NCBI RefSeq assembly: GCF_021155765.1
Contig: NC_060111.1
Location: 5,101,481 to 5,165,480 of the forward strand
Direction: 5' to 3'
DNA length: 64,000 nucleotides
Origin: Diprion similis
Taxonomy: Eukaryota; Arthropoda; Insecta; Hymenoptera; Diprionidae
The notes beneath the pieces were generated by a model. That model was not told the origin of the DNA and did no database searches. It was given only the letters and a program-made list of their open reading frames with translations. Shown here one piece after another: positions 51,768 to 61,108 of this stretch. The translations under genes and the position numbers were made by a program. Position 1 is the stretch's first letter. The number at the start of each line of letters is the position of its first letter.

Positions 51768-51841
51768 ACGATGAGGCACTTCTTAATATTAATATTAAGA
51801 GCTCAAATTTTATCAGAATTTGTTTGTCATCATCTTGAACG

Positions 51842-52300
51842 ACATTTTCACGGTGTTCGCGCTCGAACCTCATGGACCCGTTGGTACCTCGCGACGTTGA
51901 GGGTATCGAGCCGCATGGCGGCGCGCTGTGCGAAAACGGGGTCTAGAGGGCGCGCGCACGATTCACTTAGAATCGAGCGCTCGAGTAGGTAGGATGTACT
52001 GCTAATTCTCCTTATTCTGCCCGTGTGTGCGATTACCGCGTTCTTCCCGCGCTCGGTCGGGTGTCGAGTTCTTTCCATCTCACGTAGTTTTGAGGATTGC
52101 GTTTTTAGGGTTGGTTATGGGAACGGGCTCCACCTTTTGGTGACCTGAGGTGCCCGTTCCTAGGGGGAGCGTCAACGCAGCGAAACACTTGTCGCCCGAG
52201 CACAACAGCGTTGGACCCCCGAGAAATCGGGACCGCTGTTTGCACGGCCGTGAGCCATTTTGGACGCTCCCCGTTACCCCACTTCCACGTAACAGTCGTA
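51842..52300. other. GC-rich block with several stable hairpins
   Basis: Composition changes sharply to GC- and CpG-rich. Visible stems include CGATTC and GAATCG (about 51958-51974), GGAACGGGC and GCCCGTTCC (about 52120-52162) with an inner CACC and GGTG, AACAGCG and CGCTGTT (about 52204-52240) around CCGAGAAATCGG, and a long-range pair GGGGAGCGTC and GACGCTCCCC (about 52165-52272). No known noncoding RNA or protein is recognised. It could be a structured RNA, the untranslated end of a retroelement, or a CpG-rich promoter. Confidence 0.4.
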
Positions 52301-52454
52301 AGTGCGGCGTGTTGATAAGTTGTACATACTTGGTAGGTTGAATAAGATTATTGAATGATCATTCAATTTAAATTAATTTGTTTAATAAGGAACGTGCCAG
52401 GCAATTCATTACTCTGTAGCCTGCTGAACTGATTTTTGTTGAATAAATACAGGA

Positions 52455-52505
52455 CTTGCTTCGGCTTTTCCTTCTAAACCGTGAGGGCTTCTGTGCCGAA
52501 GCAAG
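52455..52505. repeat. Perfect 11-bp inverted repeat around a 29-bp loop
   Basis: CTTGCTTCGGC at 52455-52465 and GCCGAAGCAAG at 52495-52505 are exact complements. They lie downstream of the GC-rich block. Function unknown; perhaps the ends of a very short element or a hairpin. Confidence 0.6.
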
Positions 52506-52931
52506 CGCTTTCTCATCTCTCGCGAAATTGCGGACCTTATCGATTCATCCTCTCACTCACTCATTCCATCCTGATTAGCTTTGGAATTGAACTCTAGACA
52601 ACTAACGAAACACACAGTAACTGAAAAAAAAATTATTGCATGGGTCGCCGGGGCTTATCATTAGTAGCAAAGCCAGGGGAGCAGGATTGGACTGGGTTCA
52701 ACTTACATCCGAAGCTTCATGTCGGAGTGGTAAAACCGGCGTGAATTTACAAATTTGCAGAAGCTCTCCACGAAACACTCATTCAACTCATGCCACAAAA
52801 CATCCCGGGCCTTTCGTCTCTCCTGAATGTCGTACCTCGAACTTAGACAGACCAGTATCTAGTTTCTTGCTAGTCAGATTCTTGCCAATACAAGTTTGGA
52901 AGGACAGGACAATGAAAATTGTTAACGTGAT

Positions 52932-52937
52932 TTTAAT
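52932..52937 (-). terminator. Candidate polyadenylation signal ATTAAA for SP1
   Basis: On the minus strand ATTAAA lies about 92 nt downstream of the SP1 stop codon. Confidence 0.4.
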
Positions 52938-53028
52938 TCATCCACAACAAGTGCCGTGTCTCACTCCATCAGCATTCAAAAGAAAGACCCAAGACTGTGA
53001 CGATAGTAAAGAGTCAGGGCCCGGCTCC

Positions 53029-53969
53029 TTACACTCCTGAAATCCCAGATATCCAGCTGCGATGAGCCGCGATTTCAGTATACACACTGGGAAGTCCAGG
53101 CTGGGAGCATCCGTAGCTCCACGACATGACTCCAGCAAGCCGTCGCTGAACGAAGAGAGGACCGCCCTGGTCTCCATGGCAAGTGCCCCGACCGCCTTCG
53201 AGGAAACCAGCGCATATCTGACCAGCAGGAAGTCCTCCCCAGAAGCTGTAAGCGCTGCTACACTCGGCCTTGGAGACGATGGGGATGTTGATGATCTGGA
53301 GGTTTGTGGAGATGCTGCCACCCTCGATGAGCGCACCCCACCCAGTGATAACGGCACGATCACCGGCCATAACCTCTTCGTTTTCAGAGTACATAGAAAC
53401 CGGCTGGCGCGTCGCGTCCAGGATAAGCGGTGAGCCCAGCCGCAGAAGGGAAATGTCGTTGACGTGGAGACCCCAGTTGTTTGAACCATAGTTCGGGTGG
53501 TTGACGACTAGGAGCAGCGAGTTCAGGCTGCCACCGTTAGTCGAAGTGATGGATCCAGCCCGGACAAGGTACCAGCTTCTGGGGTAGACCATGCAGTGAG
53601 CCGCGGTCAGGACCCAGTTTTCGGAGATTATGCTGCCACCGCAAGTGTGGGACCCTAGGAGATTCAGGGATACCTGGTAAGGTGCCTCAGCCATCACTGC
53701 ATCCATGCCACCAACGATGCGACTCGTGGGGTTCAGAGGATTTGGAGCTGGAATAAAAACATCCGAGAGAAGCGTCGATTGGCGAATTGACTGCCTCTGG
53801 TGGGCGTTTTGTCACTGGCATTTTCATTAGCCGTGGATGTTACACAAATACACGTCTATGCAGTTGATTCTACATACTGATTCATGACGGTGCTAGTATT
53901 GTACTGTATGGGTATTGGGTACTCACCAGCAGCAGCTACGATGGCGAGCATAATAACGATCTTGATCAT
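53029..53969 (-). CDS. SP1: secreted trypsin-fold serine protease homologue, catalytically dead
   Basis: Two exons on the minus strand, 53969-53927 (43 nt) and 53747-53029, joined across a 179-nt GT-AG intron in phase 1, give 253 residues. Exon 1 encodes the signal peptide MIKIVIMLAIVAAA. A propeptide ends at Arg24 before IVGG, so trypsin-like activation cleavage is possible. His65 (TAAHC) and Asp112 (NDISLL) of the triad are present, but the catalytic serine motif reads GDQGGP, with Gln208 (codon CAG) at the place of Ser195. The S1 pocket base is also changed, Gly202 in place of Asp189, and positions 216 and 226 are Ser. All six disulphide cysteines of the insect trypsin fold are kept (50/66, 177/193, 204/228). 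With no stop or frameshift this is not an ordinary pseudogene. Non-catalytic homologues act elsewhere as cofactors, binding proteins or regulators; its role here is unknown. Confidence 0.9.
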
Positions 53970-54036
53970 CCTGATACGATGCCGATTTGATCGTTGGTTT
54001 CCAAGATTGTACAGACGTTAATTTACTGTAAGTCTA

Positions 54037-54095
54037 CTTTATATGGTCTGGGAATCGAGCTTATCAGGATCGACTACCTCAGAACATGATTGAAT
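54037..54095 (-). promoter_or_regulatory. SP1 core promoter with TATA, GATA and ATTCAATCA elements
   Basis: TATAAAG (54043-54037) sits 74 bp upstream of the SP1 ATG. A TGATAAGC GATA-factor site (54066-54059) lies just upstream, and ATTCAATCA (54095-54087) further up matches the element shared by the sister genes. GATA factors drive midgut protease genes in several insects, so gut expression is inferred. Confidence 0.6.
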
Positions 54096-55048
54096 GTAAT
54101 TGAATATCTCCTTGTATGCAGCTTTTATGTACCTGTGTTGGACAGATCTACGTAATCGTTGATAATGCACTAGAAATTGATCGAAGTCTTAAGAACCTCA
54201 CATTTTTTTATTCGGCAGCCAGATTGTTATAAAGATTACTCAGGTCATTTGCATTTTCCATCTTCCGTTGGATTAACTCCGCATTAATCTGTCCCAAGCA
54301 TAGCGGTAATTCTCTCAAACGATCCTTGGTATATATTCTGATATTATTATTGCTTCAGACGCTCAAGGTACACGTGAGATACCAGGATGAGCATGATAAT
54401 GGGAAATTTGAGTAAAACGCAAAATTGTTCTAACGTCGACAGTCGTTAGGTTTCGCATCGCATAAATGACGATTAATCAAACCAGTACTTTATCAAACGA
54501 AATTAATCATCTTTATCAAATAAATCTCGTAGCACGTACACACACTGCAGATGCCAGACGGATATAAACCTTCGATAACATTCTAAGGGTGATTGAAAAT
54601 CTATGTAACTATCAAACACTTGACTTGAACGCTTTTCGTCTTGATGTCTTTTATCTATTTACATGGTGAATCATATCTAGATTAAATACCCGTTATAGGA
54701 GTTTTCATAGTGTAAAGAATGGTTCATCAGTTGTTATATTTCATGGTTCAAGTAGTTGAGAAATCTCAGGAGACAACGAAGTACTTGTTATTCGATGTTC
54801 ATATATATTGGTAATAAAATCAAAGTTAGGAGTATGTATAGCAAATTTACACAAATTTGAAGACGGCAAAGACACTGTTGCTTAAGTGAATAAGAAGATG
54901 AATGGTTCAACAGCCCCAAGATTAACGGGTTCATCAAACATGTATTTAGTTAAATTGCTATATCGACCATGATATCAAAATATCGTGAATGAAATTACGC
55001 CCCGCGGTTGATTGAAAGGTAGTCGAGGTGCAATGGAGAGACTACTTC
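54096..55048. other. Intergenic region SP2-SP1
   Basis: AT-rich spacer with no further gene or repeat recognised. The SP2 3' untranslated region must lie at its right end; no canonical polyadenylation signal is obvious, although the stretch ATCGTGAATGAAAT-like just after the SP2 stop is shared with the 3' flanks of SP4 and SP5. Confidence 0.5.
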
Positions 55049-56003
55049 TTAGACTCCAGAGTTGGTGGAGATCCAGCTGCGGTAGGAAGCGACCTCGGTG
55101 TATACACCGGGCCATCCAGCGCGGGCACATCCGTTACCCCAGGAAACGACACCAGCGAGACGTCCGCTGATGGCGAGGGGACCACCAGAGTCACCCTGGC
55201 AGGCGTCCTTGCCTCCCTTAGGATACGCGGCACAGATTTGACCATCGGGAAGTCCTCCCCAGACGCTGTAGGCGCTGTTGCATTCAGTCTTGGAAATAAC
55301 GGGGACAGAGACAGTCTGGAGAGTTCTGGAAGCCCTGCCTCCCTCGGTAAGAGTACCCCATCCGGTTATGACAGCGACAGAACCGACGGCGGCTTCTTCG
55401 TCAACGGCGTACAGAGAGATGGGTTGACGGGTGGAGTCCAGGGTGAGGGCTGATGCCAGTTGGAGCAGAGCGATGTCGTTGATCGGAATTCCCCATCTGT
55501 TTGAACTGTAGCTTGCGTGGTTCACCACTGAACTGAGTGATGTACGGCTGCCGCCAATGCTGGAGACGGTGGAACCGGCGCGAACGGTGAACCATCTTCT
55601 GGGGTAAACCATGCAGTGAGCAGCGGTCAAGATCCAGGTCTCGGAGATGATGGCACCACCGCAAATGTGCGAGCCGAAGACCTGGAGAGATACCTGGTAG
55701 GGTACTTCAGTGATGTCGACATCCTCACCACCAACGATGCGACCAGTCGGGCTTACCTTGCCAGTTTGGAACGAAGCATTTACAGCTGAAATAGAGAGGA
55801 TACTGATCAATAAGTGGAGAATATGCTTTGGCTCTTGGTAATGATGCGGGTTTCGTAAATTTGAGCAGCGAATATAATCCTCATAACCAGTGTAAGGTAT
55901 GAAATACATATTTTTTGGAAAACTTTGTATTAAACATGTGTACGGGTGTCAGGCACTCACAGGCAACAGCCACGAGGGCAACCAGAACGGCAATCTTGAT
56001 CAT
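55049..56003 (-). CDS. SP2: secreted trypsin
   Basis: Exons 56003-55961 (43 nt) and 55785-55049 flank a 175-nt phase-1 intron and encode 259 residues. The signal peptide is MIKIAVLVALVAVA. The propeptide ends at Arg30 before IVGG. The catalytic triad is complete: His71 (TAAHC), Asp118 (NDIALL), Ser214 (GDSGGP). Asp208 (Asp189 in chymotrypsin numbering), Gly231 and Gly241 (216 and 226) predict cleavage after Arg or Lys. The six disulphide cysteines are 56/72, 183/199 and 210/234. Length and layout are typical of insect digestive trypsins. An open frame continues upstream from exon 2 through the intron, but the spliced form supplies the conserved signal peptide and is preferred. A digestive role in the gut is inferred from the family; venom or haemolymph use is possible. 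Confidence 0.93.
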
Positions 56004-56056
56004 CCTCAGACTGAAATAATGTGTTCGTTGGTTTCAAAAATGCGACTGACGGTTGA

Positions 56057-56142
56057 CTTTTATATTTAGCTATATTTATACGGTATGAATACAAATTTTG
56101 TCTGAACTACGTAGGAACTTGTCTGATTGAACATGATTAAAT
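56057..56142 (-). promoter_or_regulatory. SP2 core promoter
   Basis: TATAAAAG (56064-56057) lies 61 bp upstream of the ATG; a second TATA-like run, TATAAATATA (56080-56071), is just upstream. ATTTAATCA (56142-56134) matches the element in front of SP3 and SP4. No GATA site is evident next to this TATA box. Confidence 0.55.
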
Positions 56143-57406
56143 CGACTCATGAGTTTGGAATGATAACTGAGATATTCGTGCTTGTCTGCAGGTAGGAATT
56201 CAGGTGACAATGTGCCGCGTATAATTAGAGGATTTAAACTTCACTCTTATTCTGACACTTGATCGATCAGATATGATTACATCAGACACTGTGATCGTGA
56301 GTTTTGATCTTGAAGAGAGATGAGATTAACGTGACGGTATATTAGGCTCCGGCATCTGAAACTTTGAGGCAATTCTCATTCTGGTTATAGAATCCTGAAC
56401 ATATTTTTCGCTGGAGGTTCGTGAAATAATCATTGTTTCATTCGACGTTGCATAATCTCGTACACATTTATGATTGATTCGTCGTATCAAAAAATTGTGG
56501 AAAAAAATGTTGCAACCGACGTTGAATTTATTTAACCCCACGTGAGGAGAAAGCAAGAAGAACCGCGCAAGGGCATCGTCGTCGGCCATGTTATACAATT
56601 TTATCGTTCGTTCAATGGCTAATGAGTGGGTATCCATGTGTCTGTTCAAATGGCCGGTAAATCCAGCCCCGAAGAAACGCTAGTAAATCTCTTTAATCAG
56701 CTGGAGTCCCAGGGTAACTCTTCCTTAGGGTCTAACTCATTTTGCTCCGTAAAGCACGACCCAGACAATAATTATCGCAGCTGCTATCCTAGCTGATATG
56801 TGCTTCCCCCGCAGAGAAAGATCGCGGTAGGAAATTACATTATTTTCCTCTGTTGGATTAGGGAGAGAGAGAGATACGGACAAATGGTATTTTTAGCTCC
56901 TTTTAACCCATATTACTTTACTAGCTTGCTCGACATCTAACAAGTCATTCTCAGTGTTTATTACTAGTTTCATGGTATAGTATACAGAAACAAATGAAGC
57001 CAGTCGAGAACCACTGACTCATGTGCGGATGGTGAAAAACACATAAGATTGGACTCTTGGCGAAGTTCGTATTACGATGTACTACATGAAATGTTTCAGG
57101 TGACAAAATAATAGCTTGATTCAATTACCACCACGTTGCAGATTAGACTGGATACAGAAACCTAGGTCTGGATTAAACCACCCAAGTTAATTTACAGAAC
57201 TTACGGTGAATTGCTACGATTTATAACAAAACACCATATTTTATTACACAGTGTTAGTAATACTTAGTAGTAAAAATACTCCGAAGGTAGAGATTGGAAG
57301 TGGCAAAAACGTTGTGAATTTCGAGCTAGTTTAAAAAAATTTCATTCGGGATCCAAACCTTTCACACTTATTGAAAATGAACTTGGAAAATAGAAAGTAG
57401 TACGAG
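56143..57406. other. Intergenic region SP3-SP2
   Basis: No gene is supported. A minus-strand open frame at 56326-56649 has no recognisable domain, signal peptide or promoter and is treated as chance. Confidence 0.45.
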
Positions 57407-57412
57407 TTTATT
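57407..57412 (-). terminator. Polyadenylation signal AATAAA for SP3
   Basis: A canonical AATAAA on the minus strand, about 59 nt downstream of the SP3 stop codon. Confidence 0.7.
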
Positions 57413-57470
57413 AAAACTAATGTTTTCTCAAATAATTTGGATTTCGGTTACGGAGCTGCAACGTCGATTC

Positions 57471-58598
57471 TTAGACTCCAGAGGTCTCGGTGATCCAGGT
57501 TCGGTAGGCAGCGACTTCGGTATAGACACCAGGGAATCCGACAGCGCCGCATTGGAACGTCCACGAAACGATACCTGCAAGGCGTCCATGAACGGCAACG
57601 GGGCTACCAGTATCACCCTGACAAGCTCCCAGACCACCATCAGTCCAAGCGGCGCATATGTGGTTGTCTTCAATCCCCCCGATACTGGCGTACGCTGCGG
57701 TGCAATCATCCTGAGAGATGATGGGCACGGCAATGGCCTGGAGGGTGGTGGAGTAGGCGCCATGGTTGGAGATCGCACCCCATCCAGTGACGATGGCGGG
57801 GGCACCAACGACTGTTGGTTCGCTCAGTTCATACAGTGAGATCGCAGCCTGAGTGGAGTCGAAGACGATGCTGCTGCTCAGCTGGATGAGGGCGATGTCG
57901 TTCACGGGGTACCAGTAGGCGTTCGAACCAAAGCTCGGGTGCAGGATCGTCGCTGCAGCCTGGGTGACGGTGCCACCACTGTTGGAGAGGGCGGATCCGG
58001 TGCGGACCGTGTACCAGGTCCACGGGAAAGGCAGGCATTCTGCGGCGGTAAGGATCCAGGTCTCAGAGATTATGCTGCCACCACACCAGTGGGTACCCAA
58101 AGCGAGAATCGAAACCTGGTAAGGCGTCTCTTCGATGGTGGTCGCCGCTCCGCCGACTATGCGATGGGTCGGGTTGAGCTCACGGGTGCGGAGCAAAGGA
58201 ACTGCGCCTGGTAAACGAGCGACAGTCTTAAGTGTGGACCAGAAATTAAGATTAGGGAGGAGACCGGACTGTTATTCCCACTTCAAGGAAAAAGTGGAAC
58301 CAATTTTGGTTACGGAATTCATCAGTTCCGAAAACATCACCCGCAGCACCGTGGTGCAAGAAAGTTATAGAAATTGTGGGTAACTGCCGAACTCCGTAAG
58401 CGAAATTTGGTCTACATTTACAAAAAGAGTTCACATAAGGCTTCTTACTGATTTTGCTTCCTGATCTAGACTTTCAAGAAGCGATTGGTTACAGCTCACT
58501 TACGGGAAACTTTGTCAACTTGAGGTTTTATAGTTATCGTTTGATTACTTACCGACTGTGGCAGCAGCCAGTGCGAATAAAAATGTAAACTTGATCAT
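57471..58598 (-). CDS. SP3: secreted serine protease homologue lacking two catalytic residues
   Basis: Exons 58598-58553 (46 nt) and 58207-57471 flank a 345-nt phase-1 intron and encode 260 residues. The signal peptide is MIKFTFLFALAAATV and the propeptide ends at Arg31 before IVGG. The histidine box reads TAAEC, so Glu72 (codon GAA) replaces His57. The serine box reads GDTGSP, so Thr215 replaces Ser195 and Ser217 replaces Gly197. Only Asp119 (NDIAL) of the triad remains. The S1 base is Gly209 instead of Asp189, and the 215-219 strand reads WTFQ. The six fold cysteines (57/73, 184/200, 211/235) and the WIT end are intact, with no stop or frameshift. The substitutions affect mainly function and not fold, which argues for a retained binding or regulatory role. 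It has the longest intron of the cluster. Confidence 0.9.
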
Positions 58599-58665
58599 CG
58601 CCCAATCGAGTTTACTGTTTGCGTGAATTTGAAGCTTGAAACTGGCCTGATAATCATTGACGGCT

Positions 58666-58726
58666 CTTTTTATAGTATTTAGGCCTCAAGTTTATCGCGA
58701 TCAAGGAAGCACGTATTTGATTAAAT
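58666..58726 (-). promoter_or_regulatory. SP3 core promoter with TATA, GATA and ATTTAATCA
   Basis: TATAAAAAG (58674-58666) is 76 bp upstream of the ATG. A CGATAAA GATA-type site lies at about 58697-58691 and ATTTAATCA at 58726-58718. The order and spacing resemble those of SP1 and SP4, so the inactive homologue is probably co-expressed with the active trypsins. Confidence 0.6.
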
Positions 58727-59280
58727 GCGATCAGTTCGGTGATCTTCAACCTGCCGCAACATTGTATTAACGTGCTGGGTACTTGTAGTGGCTTTACGTG
58801 ACGTGGCTTAACTCGTGCTCAAAATGATATACCGGCCAATTTCTACCTCCAACTCCTCTTGTGTTACCTTTCTCATCATCGACTCGTCACGTGCCAATTG
58901 CAAACGCAATGATTCATGTGCGGGGAGGGGGGTTCCAATCGCGAATGTTCTCCTCAACTATTTTAGAAACACCATTGCTAATCAAGACCTGGAAAAACTC
59001 GAATTTGGTTTAACTAAGGCTTGAGTATTATTTCACCGATTCGAGAGTCACTTGTAATACAAGTTTTCACCTGGATTGCGTTGCAATTCCCACTGCAATG
59101 GAAAATCTTCCGCTATGTCGGACTTTGACAGGTACTAAGATAAATTTGGACACAGAATTTGTGCTTTCTAGGCAGAACTGATACGAATCTTATTTTTTGA
59201 TTATCGCGTCCGATAATAATTCCCCACGAGCTTGAATCATGTTCAAACTTCAATCTTTTTCGTTTACCTAAGTTGGCGGT
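58727..59280. other. Intergenic region between SP3 promoter and PLE remnant
   Basis: No gene or repeat is recognised. Confidence 0.45.
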
Positions 59281-59640
59281 TTTTAAAAGTCAAAATAATT
59301 TTATTTGACGTTTTGGTCCGAAGAAAAAGACCATCTTCAGAGTGAAAGAAAATTTTTTATGACAACACAAAGAAATTCGTATAAAATTGGCATGCCCAAA
59401 AATTGATTAAAAAATTTTTGTTGCAACTTGCATTTTTTGACATATGTGTATATACATGGACAACCTAGTGAAGGCACTATGTCTCTCTGTATCGAATAGG
59501 ATGCTCATTTTGTGTACGCATACTCAACTTTTTAAACTTTCACTTGTTTGACTAATGTAAATTGCATTCCATGTATTACATGGAATTTCGCGAACCGCAA
59601 TAGATTTATTTTTAACAAGGGTTTTGTGTTTTCCCAAATC
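59281..59640 (-). mobile_element. Penelope-like retroelement remnant: GIY-YIG endonuclease and hammerhead-like end
   Basis: On the minus strand, 59634-59527 reads a frame ending IPCNTWNAIYISQTSESLKS followed by TGA, then continues in the same frame with VCVHKMSILFDTERHSAFT. The order IPCN, YI-x-Q-T, S-LK, HK and RHSA-T matches the GIY-YIG endonuclease of Penelope-like elements, with the usual Gly and Arg lost and an in-frame stop at a position normally Arg (CGA to TGA would explain it). About 200 bp downstream in the same orientation is CTGAAGATGGTC, a loop, GGACC, AAAACGTC and a hairpin. This is the layout of a hammerhead ribozyme core as found in the terminal repeats of these elements, but its GAAA box reads AAAA. 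The copy is dead. It lies in the spacer between SP4 and SP3. Confidence 0.65.
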
Positions 59641-59850
59641 AAATAGAAAGGCTTGACCCGAAAATATTGTTAATCAACACCAAAGTCCAAGATTATCCAT
59701 AATTCGAACTGGACATGGGCATATCTACAGATATCATCATCTTAGCGTTCTTCTGCTGACGATTCGTTTCAGTTAAAGGTGCTGTCGAAAGTGGATGAAA
59801 GAAAAGAAAAAGAAACGGTCGAATAAGTTCATCAGAAATGTTTTGGTCAA

Positions 59851-59856
59851 TTTAAT
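59851..59856 (-). terminator. Polyadenylation signal ATTAAA for SP4
   Basis: ATTAAA on the minus strand, about 55 nt downstream of the SP4 stop codon. Confidence 0.55.
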
Positions 59857-59910
59857 ACATTTCTTTTGATAGTACAAAATCGAGAATGAAATCAGCTGAG
59901 AGTCTGCTCC

Positions 59911-60971
59911 TCAGACTCCAGAGTTCTTAGTGATCCAGTCGCGGTAGTAAGCAACCTCGGTGTAAACACCGGGCCATCCCGCCTCGGCACATCCGTTACC
60001 CCAGGTAACGATACCTGCCAGAACACCATCGATAGTCAAAGGGCCACCAGAGTCACCTGTGCAAGCGTCGCGGCCTCCCTCAGGATACCCGGCGCAGATT
60101 TCGCCGTAAGGAAGTCCTCCCCAGGTGATGTAGGAGGCGTTGCAGTCAGACTTGGAGATGATTGAGACATTCACAGCCTGGAGGAAGGGTTGAGAGTGGC
60201 CTCCTTCAGTGAGGGAACCCCATCCGCTGACGACAGCCTGAGCACCAGCAACGGCTTCTTCGTCCTGTTCGTATAGAGAAATACTGGCGCAGGTGGAGTC
60301 CAGGGTGAGATTTTCCTTCAACTCGACCAGAGCAATGTCGTCGATGCCGAATCCATACTCGCTATTCAATGAGTAATTCTCGTGGATCATGTAAGAGGCA
60401 AAGGAGATGACGCTACCGCCACTGGTGGACAGAGATGATCCAGCGCGAATTGTATACCAAGATATTGGGTATTCCATGCAGTGAGCAGCGGTCAAGATCC
60501 AGTTCTCGGATATGATGGAACCACCGCAGATGTTAGAGCCGTTCAGCTGGATAGATACCTGGTAGGGTACTTCATCGATGGTCACATTCTTTCCACCTAT
60601 GATACGGCTCACGGGGCTTAGCTTATTCAGGATGGAACTCGGGGCCACAACTGAAACACGGATGTCGAGGCTTTTGCGAATTGGAAAATAGTTGCTGGTA
60701 AAAGTAATTTTCATTCAGGATTACCGCAGACCGGGGCTAGTTGTGGGGACACGACAAATATCTCTCGAAGGATAATCAGAGTCACAGAAAGATTTTAAGC
60801 TTTTTCGCACTTGGAAAGTTTTCCTTTCGTGAAGCAGTTCTAATGGCATTTACTTGATTGATGGTGAATTTTTAATTACAATTGAAGAATGTTCTCCGTA
60901 AGATGTTTACGGAGGTTTGCTGACTTACCAGCGGTAGCCACAAGAACGAACAGGATCACAATTTTCATCAT
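59911..60971 (-). CDS. SP4: secreted, probably glycosylated trypsin
   Basis: Exons 60971-60929 (43 nt) and 60650-59911 flank a 278-nt phase-1 intron and encode 260 residues. The start has two adjacent ATG codons; the first gives the 43-nt exon shared with three sister genes. The signal peptide is MMKIVILFVLVATA and the propeptide ends at Arg30 before IIGG. The triad is complete: His71 (TAAHC), Asp119 (DDIALV), Ser215 (GDSGGP), with Asp209, Gly232 and Gly242 shaping a trypsin pocket. Ser214 of the usual numbering is Thr230 (TWGNGC). The six fold cysteines are 56/72, 184/200 and 211/235; Cys135 is an extra, unpaired one. Six Asn-X-Ser/Thr sequons (Asn36, 51, 106, 128, 175, 185) set it apart, as the mature parts of the other four genes have none. 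A role differing in stability, location or partner is inferred. Confidence 0.92.
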
Positions 60972-61036
60972 CTTCACGATGATATCAGTGTTTCGAAGTC
61001 TCGATGAGAGTTGATTTATGACTGTTGGGTCGCTCG

Positions 61037-61108
61037 TTTTATACTATTCAGGCTATAAACTTATCACCATTATCTCAGTACTTACAATGCAATCTAGCGT
61101 GATTAAAT
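61037..61108 (-). promoter_or_regulatory. SP4 core promoter with TATA, GATA and ATTTAATCA
   Basis: TATAAAA (61043-61037) is 72 bp upstream of the ATG. TGATAA (61066-61061) and a second AGATAA just upstream are GATA-type sites, and ATTTAATCA lies at 61108-61100. Confidence 0.6.

Noticed and set aside
53062-53433. Antisense frames across the protease exons (also 55028-55453, 57420-57839, 62868-63275)
   Set aside because: Shadows of GC-rich protease exons; no start context, signals or domains.
59911-60714. Unspliced version of SP4 starting inside the intron
   Set aside because: It lacks a signal peptide; the upstream 43-nt exon with consensus donor and the sister-gene pattern support the spliced form.
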